A stretch of 64,000 bases of DNA from Pseudomonas ovata (GCF_003131185.1 NZ_QFFU01000028.1:1-64000), one strand, 5' to 3'; shown: positions 1 through 9,268, numbered from the stretch's first letter. Numbers and translations are program-made. The notes: a model not told the origin generated them from the sequence alone.

Positions 1-78
1 CACCCCCTCGCCGATTTCTTATCCAACTCATTGATATTCAAGGAGTTTTCAGTTTCTTCCGCGGCGGGAATGGTGCGC

Positions 79-140
79 ATTATAGAGCGCTGAGACAGGG
101 CGTCAACACTTAATTTCAATAATGTGAAATTAACGGTTAA
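79..140 (-). promoter_or_regulatory. Strong sigma70 promoter with UP-like element, probably of an rRNA operon lying left of the window
   Basis: On the minus strand a TTGACG -35 (101-106) and a perfect TATAAT -10 (79-84) are separated by 16 bp. The 35 bp upstream are very AT-rich, like an rrn UP element, and a GCGC run follows the -10, as in stringently controlled discriminators. Transcription would leave the window at base 1. No coding frame lies between the promoter and the edge. That the target is an rRNA operon is inferred from promoter architecture only. Confidence 0.6.
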
Positions 141-199
141 TCGCGTCCTGAAAGAGCTTCTCTTTATATAGAAGACGATGGACCACCCTATGGACACCT

Positions 200-1420
200 C
201 TATAGAACCTGCCCTTCACGCAACAAGGCGATCGCCTCATCGCTCAGGCCCAATACATCGCGCAACACCGCCTGGGTATGTTCGCCCAACAAAGGCGGCG
301 CCCGACGATACTCGACTGGCGTCTGCGACAAGCGTATAGGGCTGGCCACCAACGGTACGGTCCCGCCCAATTCATGAGGCAGTTCGATCGCCAGCCCTCG
401 CGCCACCACCTGAGGATCGGCAAACACTTGAGCCAGGTCATTGATCGGCCCACAGGGCACGCCGGCCGCCTCCAGCTCGGCCACCCATTGCACTGTGGTC
501 TTGAACACCGTGACCTGGCGAATCAACGGAATCAGTTCGGCGCGATGAGCCACGCGCAATGTGTTGCTCTTGAAACGCGGATCGTCAGCCCACTCGGGCC
601 GACCCGCCACTTCGGCGAATTTCCTGAACTGACTGTCGTTGCCCACCGTCAGGATGAAGTCGCCATCGGCGGTCGGGAAGTCCTGATAAGGCACGATGTT
701 CGGATGCGCATTGCCCAGCCGACGAGGCGCCACCCCGGTGCTCAGGTAGTTCATCGCCTGATTGGCCAGGCACGCCACCTGCACGTCCAGCAAGGCCATA
801 TCGATGTGCTGCCCCTCACCGCTCTGATCGCGATGCGCCAGGGCCGCCAGAATGGCCGTGCTCGAATAGAGCCCGGTCAGGATATCCGTCAACGCCACGC
901 CCACCTTGACCGGCCCCGCCCCCTCTTCTGCCTCGGCGCGCCCGGTCAGGCTCATCAGCCCGCCCAGGCCTTGAATCATGAAGTCGTAGCCGGCACGCCT
1001 GGCATAAGGCCCGCTTTGTCCGAACCCGGTGATAGAGCAATAGATCAGTCGAGGATTGATCGCCTTGAGCGTCGGATAGTCCAGGCCATAGGCCGCCAGC
1101 CCGCCCACCTTGAAATTCTCGATCAACACATCAGAGCGGGCCGCCAGCTCACGCACCAGCGCCTGCCCCTCGGGCCGGGTAAAATCGATGGTCACCGACT
1201 GCTTGTTGCGATTGGCCGACAGGTAATAGGCCGCCTCACTGGTGTCGTGCCCGTTTTCATCCCTGAGGAAGGGCGGCCCCCACGCCCGGGTGTCGTCGCC
1301 GCTGACCGGGCGCTCGACCTTGATCACATCGGCGCCCAGGTCGGCCAGGATCTGCCCCGCCCAGGGACCGGCCAGTACCCGCGACAGGTCCAGCACTCGA
1401 ATATGCGACAGCGCACCCAT
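200..1420 (-). CDS. gcdG: CaiB/BaiF-family CoA-transferase, probable succinyl-CoA:glutarate CoA-transferase
   Basis: This 406-aa protein is a family III CoA-transferase, cytosolic, expected to activate glutarate to glutaryl-CoA with a donor such as succinyl-CoA. The N-terminus carries the typical VLDLSRVLAGPWAGQ start and ADLGADVIKVERP segment. The conserved catalytic aspartate is in MALLDVQVA in the middle of the protein. Length is normal for the family. It ends in TAG and lies 21 bp downstream of gcdH on the same strand, so the two form an operon and the substrate is inferred from that partner. A different dicarboxylate as acceptor cannot be excluded from sequence. Confidence 0.88.
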   Translation of the reverse strand: MGALSHIRVLDLSRVLAGPWAGQILADLGADVIKVERPVSGDDTRAWGPPFLRDENGHDTSEAAYYLSANRNKQSVTIDFTRPEGQALVRELAARSDVLIENFKVGGLAAYGLDYPTLKAINPRLIYCSITGFGQSGPYARRAGYDFMIQGLGGLMSLTGRAEAEEGAGPVKVGVALTDILTGLYSSTAILAALAHRDQSGEGQHIDMALLDVQVACLANQAMNYLSTGVAPRRLGNAHPNIVPYQDFPTADGDFILTVGNDSQFRKFAEVAGRPEWADDPRFKSNTLRVAHRAELIPLIRQVTVFKTTVQWVAELEAAGVPCGPINDLAQVFADPQVVARGLAIELPHELGGTVPLVASPIRLSQTPVEYRRAPPLLGEHTQAVLRDVLGLSDEAIALLREGQVL

Positions 1421-1441
1421 GGCCAGCCCCTTGTGCGTCTA

Positions 1442-2623
1442 TTAATAGAAAGCCTGAATACCGGTCTGCGCACGCCCCAGAATCAGCGCGTGCACGTCAT
1501 GCGTACCCTCATAGGTGTTGACCACCTCCAGGTTGACCAGATGCCGCGCCACGCCGAACTCATCGCTGATGCCATTGCCGCCCAGCATGTCACGCGCCAG
1601 CCGTGCGACCTCCAGGGCCTTGCCGCAGGAGTTACGCTTCATGATCGAGGTGATTTCCACCGCCGCAGTACCTTCATCCTTCATCCGCCCCAGGCGCAGG
1701 CAGCCTTGCAGGGCCAGGGTGATTTCGGTCTGCATGTCGGCCAGCTTTTTCTGGATCAACTGGTTGGCCGCCAGCGGACGTCCGAATTGCTTGCGATCCA
1801 GCGTGTACTGTCGCGAGGTGTGCCAGCAGAACTCCGCCGCCCCCAGTGCTCCCCAGGCGATGCCATAACGAGCAGAGTTAAGGCAGGTAAACGGCCCCTT
1901 GAGCCCGCGCACATCAGGAAAGATGTTCTCTTCAGGTACAAAGACATTGTCCATCACGATCTCGCCGGTGATCGAGGCGCGCAAGCCCACCTTGCCATGA
2001 ATGGCCGGCGCACTGAGCCCGGTCCAGCCCTTCTCCAGGATAAAGCCACGAATATCCCCGGCGTCGTCCTTGGCCCAGACCACGAACACATCGGCGATCG
2101 GGCTGTTGGTGATCCACATCTTGGCGCCGCTCAGGCGATAGCCACCCTCGACCTTGCGTGCCCGGGTCACCATCGCACCCGGGTCGGAGCCATGGTCGGG
2201 CTCGGTCAGGCCGAAACAGCCGATCCATTCACCATTGGCGAGCTTCGGCAGGTACTTCTGCTTCTGCGCTTCGGAGCCGAACTCGTTGATCGGCACCATG
2301 ACCAGCGACGACTGCACGCTCATCATCGAGCGGTAGCCGGAGTCGATACGCTCGACTTCACGGGCAATCAGCCCATAACACACATAGTTGAGGCCGCTGC
2401 CGCCGTAAGCTTCGGGGATGGTGGCGCCCAGCAGGCCGATCTCACCCATCTCACGGAAAATACGCGGATCGGTCTGCTCATGACGAAAGGCCTCAAGCAC
2501 GCGTGGCGCCAGCTTGTCCTGGGCAAACTGCTCGGCGCTGTCGCGCACCATGCGCTCTTCTTCGGTCAGTTGCTGATCCAGCAACAGCGGGTCGATCCAG
2601 TTAAAGCTTGCCTTGCCACTCAT
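1442..2623 (-). CDS. gcdH: Glutaryl-CoA dehydrogenase
   Basis: This 393-aa acyl-CoA dehydrogenase oxidises and decarboxylates glutaryl-CoA to crotonyl-CoA, using FAD and passing electrons to ETF. The family FAD/substrate signature CFGLTEPDHGSDPGAM is near residue 140. The C-terminal NTYEGTHDVHALILGRAQTG block contains the catalytic glutamate at the position used by glutaryl-CoA dehydrogenases. Length matches the family. It is the first gene of a two-gene operon with the CoA-transferase, and is divergent from a LysR regulator 156 bp away. This is the classical end of lysine/5-aminovalerate catabolism in Pseudomonas. Confidence 0.95.
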   Translation of the reverse strand: MSGKASFNWIDPLLLDQQLTEEERMVRDSAEQFAQDKLAPRVLEAFRHEQTDPRIFREMGEIGLLGATIPEAYGGSGLNYVCYGLIAREVERIDSGYRSMMSVQSSLVMVPINEFGSEAQKQKYLPKLANGEWIGCFGLTEPDHGSDPGAMVTRARKVEGGYRLSGAKMWITNSPIADVFVVWAKDDAGDIRGFILEKGWTGLSAPAIHGKVGLRASITGEIVMDNVFVPEENIFPDVRGLKGPFTCLNSARYGIAWGALGAAEFCWHTSRQYTLDRKQFGRPLAANQLIQKKLADMQTEITLALQGCLRLGRMKDEGTAAVEITSIMKRNSCGKALEVARLARDMLGGNGISDEFGVARHLVNLEVVNTYEGTHDVHALILGRAQTGIQAFY

Positions 2624-2779
2624 GATTGATGCCTCGCCCGAAATTCAATGTCGTGGCACAAGCGTAGTCGTGCATCGCGCAGCGGACAAACGACGATTAT
2701 GCAAGCTGTTGTGCTAATTTCTCACTCCGTAAACCCTTCAGCCTTTTGATTACTGACTGACCAAGTGAGGACTTTGTAT

Positions 2780-3697
2780 ATGCGGCGCAAAATTCCCAGT
2801 ACGGCAGCGCTGGTCAGCTTCGAATCGGCCGCCCGCCATGAAAGCTTCACCAAGGCCGCCCAAGAGCTGTCGCTGACCCAGAGTGCCATCTGCCGGCAGA
2901 TCGGCAGCCTGGAGCAGTTTCTCGGCATCGAGCTGTTCAAGCGCTCCAGGCGCGGGGTCAAGCTCACCGACGCCGGCCTCTCCTACAGTCGTCGGGTCGC
3001 GGCGCAACTCGATGCGGTCGAGCGCGACACGCTGTCGGTCATGGGCCAGCAAGGCGCCAGTGTCATCGAGCTGGCCGTGGTGCCCACCTTCGGCACGCAA
3101 TGGCTGCTGCCCAGGCTCAAGGACTTCCAGCGATGCCACCCGGAAGTCACCGTCAACCTGACCAACTGCACGCGTCCCTTCCTGTTTGCCGACACCGACT
3201 TCGATGCCGCGATCTATTTTGGCGACGCCGACTGGCCCGGCACGCAGGCCTACCGCCTGATGGGTGAAAACCCCATGCCCGTCTGCAGCCCTGCACTGCT
3301 GAACGGCCAGGCCAGCCTGAGCGCCGCGCAGATTGCCGAACGGCCCTTGTTGCAACAGACCACCCGTCCCTATGCCTGGCGACAGTGGTTCAACGATCGT
3401 CAGTTGCAGGTGCCGCGGGACATGACGGGGCCGCGCTACGAGCTATTCTCGATGCTGGCCCAGGCCGCCATGCACGAGATGGGCATTGCCCTTATTCCGC
3501 CTTTCCTTATTCAGCGCGAACTGCGAGAACAGCGCCTGGTCATCGCCAACCCCCATGAATTGACCAGCATAAAGGCCTATCACCTGATGATTCCGGAGCG
3601 TAAAACCCAGACTGTATCGCTGCAGGCCTTTCGCAACTGGCTGATCGACCAGGCAAAGCGTTACAGATTGCCGCAAGAGCAGGACGAAAATCGGTAG
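2780..3697 (+). CDS. gcdR: LysR-family regulator, probable activator of glutarate catabolism
   Basis: This 305-aa protein has an N-terminal winged helix-turn-helix (residues about 5-65, with AAQELSLTQSAICRQIGSLE as recognition region) and a C-terminal effector-binding domain. The ATG at 2780 is preferred over an in-frame GTG at 2765 because a GAGG Shine-Dalgarno lies 9 nt before it. The gene is divergent from gcdH-gcdG with a 156-bp shared promoter region, the usual arrangement of a LysR gene and its target. The name follows that context. The HTH and domain order resemble GcvA-type LysR proteins. Confidence 0.85.
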   Translation: MRRKIPSTAALVSFESAARHESFTKAAQELSLTQSAICRQIGSLEQFLGIELFKRSRRGVKLTDAGLSYSRRVAAQLDAVERDTLSVMGQQGASVIELAVVPTFGTQWLLPRLKDFQRCHPEVTVNLTNCTRPFLFADTDFDAAIYFGDADWPGTQAYRLMGENPMPVCSPALLNGQASLSAAQIAERPLLQQTTRPYAWRQWFNDRQLQVPRDMTGPRYELFSMLAQAAMHEMGIALIPPFLIQRELREQRLVIANPHELTSIKAYHLMIPERKTQTVSLQAFRNWLIDQAKRYRLPQEQDENR

Positions 3698-4111
3698 TAA
3701 CACGCAATAAAGCACTACAGATATAACAAATTGTCGCTATTTCAAATCTGTCATCAGACCACTCTTAAAACCGGCCACAGGCCTTTATTTACAAGGCTTT
3801 CAGCCCGTTTTTCCATTGCACTTTGGTCGTGAACGAAAAATTATTGTTTTCCACAATAACTTCATGGAATTTGCTGCAAGCCTTACAAATAAAGGCGTCC
3901 AGCAAAGTGTTGCGACAATAGGTCACAGGATGACTTGTAGTTAATTTCCAGTCTCGTTACAGAATGTGTTGAAGGCCCGCTATTCTCAGCGGCACAATGC
4001 GCCGCGCCCGGCCTGCCGGGGCCAAAGCTCATTGTTACCCGCCGTCAACGCACCCGCCGCAGTTCGTTGGCCCACTCATGAAGACAAGAAAGATCGCGCA
4101 GGAGACTTGCC
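3698..4111. other. Intergenic region between gcdR and pntAA
   Basis: These 414 bp hold no credible gene. The first half is AT-rich, the second is GC-rich leader for the pnt operon. An AGGAG Shine-Dalgarno at 4100-4104 sits 7 nt before the pntAA GTG start. I could not identify a convincing sigma70 promoter or operator. Confidence 0.5.
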
Positions 4112-5233
4112 GTGCATATTGGTGTTCCTCTTGAAACCCATGCGGGCGAAACCCGGGTCGCCGCCACCCCGGAAACCATCAAGAAACTGATTACCCAGGG
4201 CCATACGCTGACGGTCCAACAGGGCGCCGGAATGTGTGCCGGTGTCACCGACAGCGCCTATGAAGCCGCCGGTGCCGTGATCGGCGGTGCCAGCGACGTG
4301 TTCAGTGCCCAACTGATTCTCAAGGTGACCCCACCCGACGATCAGGAACTGGCGCTGATTCAGCCTGGCACCGTGTTGATCGGCATGCTCAACCCGTTCA
4401 GCAACGAGACCATTGCGCGCATGAACGCACGGGGCATCACGGCCTTTGCCCTGGAAGCCGCCCCGCGCACTTCCCGCGCCCAGAGCCTGGATGTGCTGTC
4501 GTCGCAAGCCAACATTGCCGGCTACAAGTCGGTGCTGCTGGCCGCGCACCATTACCCGCGCTTCATGCCGATGCTGATGACCGCCGCCGGCACCGTAAAG
4601 GCCGCCCGGGTGCTGATCCTTGGTGCCGGCGTGGCCGGCCTGCAGGCGATTGCCACCGCCAAGCGCCTGGGCGCCGTCGTGGAAGCCTCCGACGTGCGGC
4701 CGGCGGTGCGCGAGCAGATCGAGTCACTGGGCGCCAAATTCATCGATGTACCCTACGAGACCGATGAAGAACGCGCGTGCGCCGAAGGCGTCGGCGGCTA
4801 TGCCCGGCCCATGCCGGCCAGCTGGATGCAGCGCCAGGCCGTTGCCGTGCACGAACGCGCCCGGCAATCGGACATCGTCATCACCACCGCACTGATTCCC
4901 GGCCGCAAGGCACCGGTGCTGTTGAGTGCCGACACCGTAGCGCAGATGAAACCCGGCTCGGTGGTCATCGACCTGGCCGCCGCCCAGGGCGGCAACTGCC
5001 CGCTGACTGTGGCCGACCAGGTCGTGGTCGAGCACGGCGTGACCCTCGTCGGCCACACCAACCTGCCGGCACTGGTGGCCGCCGATGCCTCGGCGCTGTA
5101 TGCCCGCAACCTGCTGGACTTCATGAAGCTGCTGTTCGACAAGGACGCCCAGCTCTCGATCAACCTCGAAGACGACATCGTCGCCGCGTGCCTGATGTGC
5201 CGCGACGGCCAGGTCATCCGCAAAAACGGCTGA
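4112..5233 (+). CDS. pntAA: NAD(P) transhydrogenase subunit alpha, part 1 (NAD(H)-binding domain I)
   Basis: This 373-aa soluble subunit binds NAD(H) and passes hydride to the NADP domain of PntB, driven by proton flow. It starts with GTG after a good AGGAG site. It begins HIGVPLETHAGETRVAATPET, the AlaDh/PNT N-terminal signature, and carries the nucleotide-binding VLILGAGVAGLQAIATAKRLGA motif near residue 170. Pseudomonas uses a split alpha subunit, so this protein lacks the membrane helices found at the C-terminus of E. coli PntA; those are in the next gene. The operon pntAA-pntAB-pntB is tight (11-bp gap, then overlap). Confidence 0.95.
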   Translation: MHIGVPLETHAGETRVAATPETIKKLITQGHTLTVQQGAGMCAGVTDSAYEAAGAVIGGASDVFSAQLILKVTPPDDQELALIQPGTVLIGMLNPFSNETIARMNARGITAFALEAAPRTSRAQSLDVLSSQANIAGYKSVLLAAHHYPRFMPMLMTAAGTVKAARVLILGAGVAGLQAIATAKRLGAVVEASDVRPAVREQIESLGAKFIDVPYETDEERACAEGVGGYARPMPASWMQRQAVAVHERARQSDIVITTALIPGRKAPVLLSADTVAQMKPGSVVIDLAAAQGGNCPLTVADQVVVEHGVTLVGHTNLPALVAADASALYARNLLDFMKLLFDKDAQLSINLEDDIVAACLMCRDGQVIRKNG

Positions 5234-5244
5234 GAACAATCACC

Positions 5245-5562
5245 ATGCAAGAGCTGATCTCCCCCGGTATCTACAACCTGATCATTTTCGTCCTGGCCAT
5301 CTACGTGGGTTACCACGTGGTCTGGAACGTCACCCCGGCCCTGCACACGCCGTTGATGGCGGTCACCAACGCCATCAGCGCCATCGTGATCGTCGGCGCC
5401 ATGCTCGCCGCCGCCCTGACCGTCACGCCGCTGGGCAAGGTCATGGGCACACTGGCCGTGGCCCTGGCGGCGGTCAATGTGTTCGGTGGCTTCCTGGTCA
5501 CCCGGCGCATGCTGGAAATGTTCAAGAAGAAAGCCAAGGCCAAGGATGAGGTGCAGAAATGA
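5245..5562 (+). CDS. pntAB: NAD(P) transhydrogenase subunit alpha, part 2 (membrane part)
   Basis: This 105-aa protein begins MQELISPGIYNLIIFVLAIY and has about three hydrophobic helices followed by a basic tail (FKKKAKAKDEVQK). It corresponds to the membrane segment that is fused to the C-terminus of PntA in enterobacteria. It starts 11 bp after pntAA and its TGA overlaps the pntB ATG (ATGA), so translation is probably coupled. A longer upstream reading in the same frame runs antisense-like through pntAA and has no ribosome site; the ATG at 5245 is the natural start. Confidence 0.95.
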   Translation: MQELISPGIYNLIIFVLAIYVGYHVVWNVTPALHTPLMAVTNAISAIVIVGAMLAAALTVTPLGKVMGTLAVALAAVNVFGGFLVTRRMLEMFKKKAKAKDEVQK

Positions 5563-7004
5563 GCATGAACCTTGTCACCCTGCTGTACCTGGTTTCGGCG
5601 GTGTGCTTCATCCAGGCGCTCAAGGGCCTGTCGCACCCGACCACCTCGCGTCGCGGCAACCTGTTCGGCATGCTGGGCATGGGCCTGGCGGTCCTGACCA
5701 CCATCGGCCTGGTCTACAAGCTGGCCAGCACCGTGGGCACCAGCGCCGGCATCGGCTACATCCTTGTGGGCCTGCTGGTCGGCGGCACCGCCGGCTCGAT
5801 CATGGCCAAGCGTGTCGAGATGACCAAGATGCCGGAACTGGTGGCCTTCATGCACAGCATGATCGGCCTGGCGGCGGTGTTCATTGCCATCGCCGCGGTG
5901 GTCGAGCCCCAGTCACTGGGCATTGTGGCCCATCTGGGCGACGCCATCCCGGTCGGCAACCGCCTGGAACTGTTCCTGGGCGCAGCCATCGGCGCCGTGA
6001 CTTTTTCAGGTTCGGTCATCGCCTTTGGCAAGCTCTCGGGCAAGTACAAATTCCGTCTGTTCCAGGGTGCACCGGTGCAGTTCGCCGGGCAGCACAAACT
6101 GAACCTGGTCCTGGGCCTGGCCACGCTGTTCTTCGGCCTGACCTACATGTTCAGTGGCAACCTCACGGCGTTTGCGATCATGCTGGTACTGGCCTTTGTG
6201 ATTGGCGTGCTGCTGATCATCCCCATCGGCGGGGCCGACATGCCGGTGGTGGTGTCGATGCTCAACAGCTACTCGGGCTGGGCCGCAGCCGGCATCGGTT
6301 TCTCGCTGAACAACTCGATGCTGATCATCGCCGGCTCGCTGGTCGGCTCCAGCGGCGCCATCCTGTCGTACATCATGTGCAAGGCCATGAACCGCTCGTT
6401 CTTCAACGTGATCGGCGGCGGCTTCGGTGCGACGGCCGATGCCGGTGCCAGCGCTGGCAGCCAGGAACAGCGTCCGGTGAAGTCAGGCTCGGCCGATGAC
6501 GCCACCTTCCTGCTGACCAATGCCGACACGGTCATCATCGTCCCCGGCTACGGCCTGGCCGTGGCCCGCGCCCAGCATGCACTCAAGGAACTGACCGAGA
6601 AGCTGGTGCACCATGGCGTCACGGTGAAATACGCCATTCACCCGGTGGCCGGGCGCATGCCGGGGCACATGAACGTGCTGCTGGCCGAGGCCGAAGTGCC
6701 TTACGACCAGGTGTTCGAGATGGAGGACATCAACTCCGAATTCGGCCAGGCCGACGTGGTGCTGGTGCTGGGCGCCAACGACGTGGTCAACCCGGCGGCC
6801 AAGAACGATCCCAAGTCGCCGATTGCCGGCATGCCGATTCTGGAGGCCTACAAGGCCAAGACCATCATCGTCAACAAGCGCTCGATGGCCAGCGGCTATG
6901 CCGGCCTGGACAACGAACTGTTCTATCTGGACAAGACCATGATGGTCTTCGGTGACGCCAAGAAGGTCATCGAAGACATGGTCAAGGCCGTCGAGTCGCA
7001 CTGA
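5559..7004 (+). CDS. pntB: NAD(P) transhydrogenase subunit beta
   Basis: This 481-aa inner-membrane subunit has an N-terminal region of about eight to nine hydrophobic helices (residues 1-300) and a C-terminal NADP(H)-binding domain. That domain shows VIIVPGYGLAVARAQH and later VVLVLGANDVVNPAAKND, both diagnostic of domain III. Together with PntAA and PntAB it makes NADPH from NADH and NADP+ using the proton gradient. It overlaps the preceding gene by 4 bp; a second in-frame ATG at 5565 is possible. The operon ends 17 bp later in a strong intrinsic terminator. Confidence 0.96.
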   Translation: MSMNLVTLLYLVSAVCFIQALKGLSHPTTSRRGNLFGMLGMGLAVLTTIGLVYKLASTVGTSAGIGYILVGLLVGGTAGSIMAKRVEMTKMPELVAFMHSMIGLAAVFIAIAAVVEPQSLGIVAHLGDAIPVGNRLELFLGAAIGAVTFSGSVIAFGKLSGKYKFRLFQGAPVQFAGQHKLNLVLGLATLFFGLTYMFSGNLTAFAIMLVLAFVIGVLLIIPIGGADMPVVVSMLNSYSGWAAAGIGFSLNNSMLIIAGSLVGSSGAILSYIMCKAMNRSFFNVIGGGFGATADAGASAGSQEQRPVKSGSADDATFLLTNADTVIIVPGYGLAVARAQHALKELTEKLVHHGVTVKYAIHPVAGRMPGHMNVLLAEAEVPYDQVFEMEDINSEFGQADVVLVLGANDVVNPAAKNDPKSPIAGMPILEAYKAKTIIVNKRSMASGYAGLDNELFYLDKTMMVFGDAKKVIEDMVKAVESH

Positions 7005-7020
7005 CAAAACGGCTCCAGAA

Positions 7021-7054
7021 AAGCCCCGGCCTGCTCGCAAGCCGGGGCTTTTTT
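7021..7054 (+). terminator. Intrinsic terminator of the pnt operon
   Basis: A perfect 10-bp stem (7021-7030 with 7041-7050), GC-rich and closed by a 10-nt loop, is followed by a T run. It lies 17 bp after the pntB stop. Confidence 0.9.
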
Positions 7055-7183
7055 ACAACTTTCGTAACGGTGTTTTGCGCTGAAAGCCGCTAATTAGAGG
7101 CCTCGCGTACGACCTTGGTCGGGGGACGAAGCTGCCGGCAGCCACTAGACTTGGCGCTCGTTTCCACCCCCGAGACCATGACC

Positions 7184-8677
7184 ATGTACCGTGATCGTAT
7201 TCGCATGCCCGGCCTGATGAGCAAGGTGATGAGCGCAGCCGACGCCGCCGGCCTGATTGAAGACGGCATGACCGTCGGCATGAGCGGCTTTACCCGCGCC
7301 GGTGAAGCCAAGGCGGTGCCGCACGCCCTGGCCGAACGTGCCCGCCAGTCACCCCTGAAAATCAGCCTGATGACCGGCGCCAGCCTGGGCAACGATCTGG
7401 ACAAGCAGCTGACCGAAGCCGGCGTGCTGTCGCGGCGCATGCCGTTCCAGGTCGACAGCACGCTGCGCCGGGCGATCAATGCCGGCGAAGTCATGTTCAT
7501 CGACCAGCACCTCTCCGATACGGTCGAGCAACTGCGCAACCGGCAGATCAAGGCGGTGGACCTGGCGGTCATCGAATGCGTGGCGATCACCGAGGACGGT
7601 CACCTGGTGCTGAGCACCTCGGTCGGCAACTCGGCCAGCTTCGCCATCCTCGCCGAAAAGGTGATTATCGAGATCAACCTGTCGCAACCCCTGGCGCTCG
7701 AAGGCCTGCACGACATCTATATCCCCAGCTACCGGCCGACGCGCCTGCCGATCCCGGTGCTGGAAGCCGATTCACGCATCGGCAGCCCTGCGGTGAAGAT
7801 CGACCCGGCCAAGATCATCGGCATCGTCATCAGCGACCAGCCCGACTCGCCGTCGACCGTGTTGCCGCCGGATGTCGAGACCCAGGCCATCGCCAATCAC
7901 CTGGTCGAGTTCTTCAAGAGCGAAGTGCGGGCCCAGCGCCTGACCGAACGCCTGATGCCATTGCAGGCCGGCATCGGCACCATCGCCAATGCGGTGATGC
8001 ACGGCCTGCTGGACTCGCCCTTCAAGCACCTGACCATGTACTCCGAAGTGCTGCAGGACTCGACCTTCGACCTGTTCGACGCCGGCAAGCTCGATTTCGC
8101 CTCGGGCAGTTCCATGACCCTGTCGGCGCCCAGGCACGCTCAGGTGTTCGCCGACTTCGAGCGCTACAAGTCACGGCTGGTGCTGCGCCCGCAGGAAATC
8201 TCCAACCATCCTGAAGTGATCCGCCGCCTGGGCATCATCGGTATCAACACGGCCCTGGAGTTCGACCTGTACGGCAATGTCAACTCCACCCATGTGTGCG
8301 GCACGCGGATGATGAACGGCATCGGCGGCTCGGGCGACTTCTCGCGCAACGCCCACCTGGCGATCTTCGTCACCAAATCCATTGCCAAGGGCGGTGCCAT
8401 TTCCAGTGTTGTGCCGATGGTCAGCCACGTCGATCACACCGAGCACGACGTTGATATTCTGGTCACCGAGCAGGGCCTGGCCGACCTGCGCGGCCTGGCA
8501 CCGCGCGAGCGGGCACGGGTAATCATCGACAACTGCGTGCACCCGGACTATCGCCAGGCGCTCGACGACTACTTCAGTGCGGCTTGTGTGCTGGGCGGCC
8601 ACACCCCTCACCTGCTGCGTGAAGCACTCAATTGGCACATGAATCTGGAAGAAACCGGGCGCATGCTCCCGGCGTGA
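7184..8677 (+). CDS. scpC: Acetyl-CoA hydrolase/transferase family protein, probable succinyl-CoA:acetate CoA-transferase
   Basis: This 497-aa cytosolic enzyme belongs to the acetyl-CoA hydrolase/transferase (Cat1) family and would exchange CoA between acetate and succinate or related acids. Typical blocks are GMSGFTRAGEAKAVPHALA near residue 33, LHDIYIPSYRPTR in the middle and STHVCGTRMMNGIGGSGDF in the C-terminal half, with QAGIGTIANAV preceding it. The ATG at 7184 is preferred because GAG lies 9 nt before it; an ATG at 7178 is also in frame. The gene has its own leader after the pnt terminator. The physiological acid pair is not decided by sequence. Confidence 0.85.
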   Translation: MYRDRIRMPGLMSKVMSAADAAGLIEDGMTVGMSGFTRAGEAKAVPHALAERARQSPLKISLMTGASLGNDLDKQLTEAGVLSRRMPFQVDSTLRRAINAGEVMFIDQHLSDTVEQLRNRQIKAVDLAVIECVAITEDGHLVLSTSVGNSASFAILAEKVIIEINLSQPLALEGLHDIYIPSYRPTRLPIPVLEADSRIGSPAVKIDPAKIIGIVISDQPDSPSTVLPPDVETQAIANHLVEFFKSEVRAQRLTERLMPLQAGIGTIANAVMHGLLDSPFKHLTMYSEVLQDSTFDLFDAGKLDFASGSSMTLSAPRHAQVFADFERYKSRLVLRPQEISNHPEVIRRLGIIGINTALEFDLYGNVNSTHVCGTRMMNGIGGSGDFSRNAHLAIFVTKSIAKGGAISSVVPMVSHVDHTEHDVDILVTEQGLADLRGLAPRERARVIIDNCVHPDYRQALDDYFSAACVLGGHTPHLLREALNWHMNLEETGRMLPA

Positions 8678-8997
8678 AATACACAGTTCAACCTGTGCAA
8701 CACACTTTTCCGGTACAGCGTCCTTACCGAAACAGGGCACTGACAAAAACTGTACTGCTGTACTGGTCAAAAATCGTCTTTTAACAACAGAAATACGACA
8801 TGACCGATCAATAGTGCACCATTAACGTGCATAGCAGTACAGTTGCCCCATTTTTGAACAAAACAGTGCCCATAAACAGTTAACTGAACTCTCACAATAC
8901 AAGTGAACTGTGTCTATGGAATGGCCCTGCACGAGAGGAAGATAGGCACCAGTCAAGCCAATCTCTAATCCCGCCATAAGCGGAAGGAAGTCACACC
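8678..8997. promoter_or_regulatory. Upstream region of the DUF1127 gene with a 12-bp inverted repeat
   Basis: This 320-bp spacer has no gene. It contains a perfect pair of 12-mers, AACTGTACTGCT at 8748-8759 and its reverse complement at 8833-8844, 73 bp apart. The first copy runs into a second TGTACTG half-site, and GGTACAG occurs at 8712-8718. Such spaced GTAC-core repeats look like sites for a dimeric regulator that could form a loop. A GGAAGG Shine-Dalgarno precedes the gene start at 8998. Confidence 0.5.
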
Positions 8998-9210
8998 ATG
9001 GAACGTACAATCAGTTCCGAGCTGTTCAGCGAAAGCACCGTTTCGAACCAGTCTGCCCTGCCTCTGCGCGCCTTCGCGACCCTGATGCTGTGGCAACGTC
9101 GCCTGTCGAGCCGCCGTCAACTGGCTCGTCTGGACACTCGCCTGCTGGCTGACGCCGGTATCAGCGAATCCCAGCGCTACGAAGAACTGAGCAAACCGTT
9201 CTGGCGTTGA
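8998..9210 (+). CDS. Small DUF1127 (YjiS-like) protein
   Basis: This 70-aa protein ends in the DUF1127 core: an arginine-rich helix (WQRRLSSRRQLARLDTRLLADAGIS) followed by QRYEELSKPFWR, the usual closing motif. The first 30 residues are variable. Members are small basic proteins, some of which affect phosphate, carbon or RNA regulation in alphaproteobacteria; in Pseudomonas the role is not settled. It is a single gene with a good GGAAGGAAG ribosome site, an unusually elaborate upstream region and its own terminator. Confidence 0.85.
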   Translation: MERTISSELFSESTVSNQSALPLRAFATLMLWQRRLSSRRQLARLDTRLLADAGISESQRYEELSKPFWR

Positions 9211-9268
9211 TACGGCGCGAACCGGCGCAGGCCTGAAGGCCATCCAGCCAGTTCACCCGAATCCCCCC

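Noticed and set aside
278..2629. A 783-codon open frame on the plus strand across gcdG and gcdH
   Set aside because: It is antisense to two well-recognised enzymes, lacks a ribosome site and shows low-complexity Arg/His/Gln-rich sequence typical of high-GC shadow frames.
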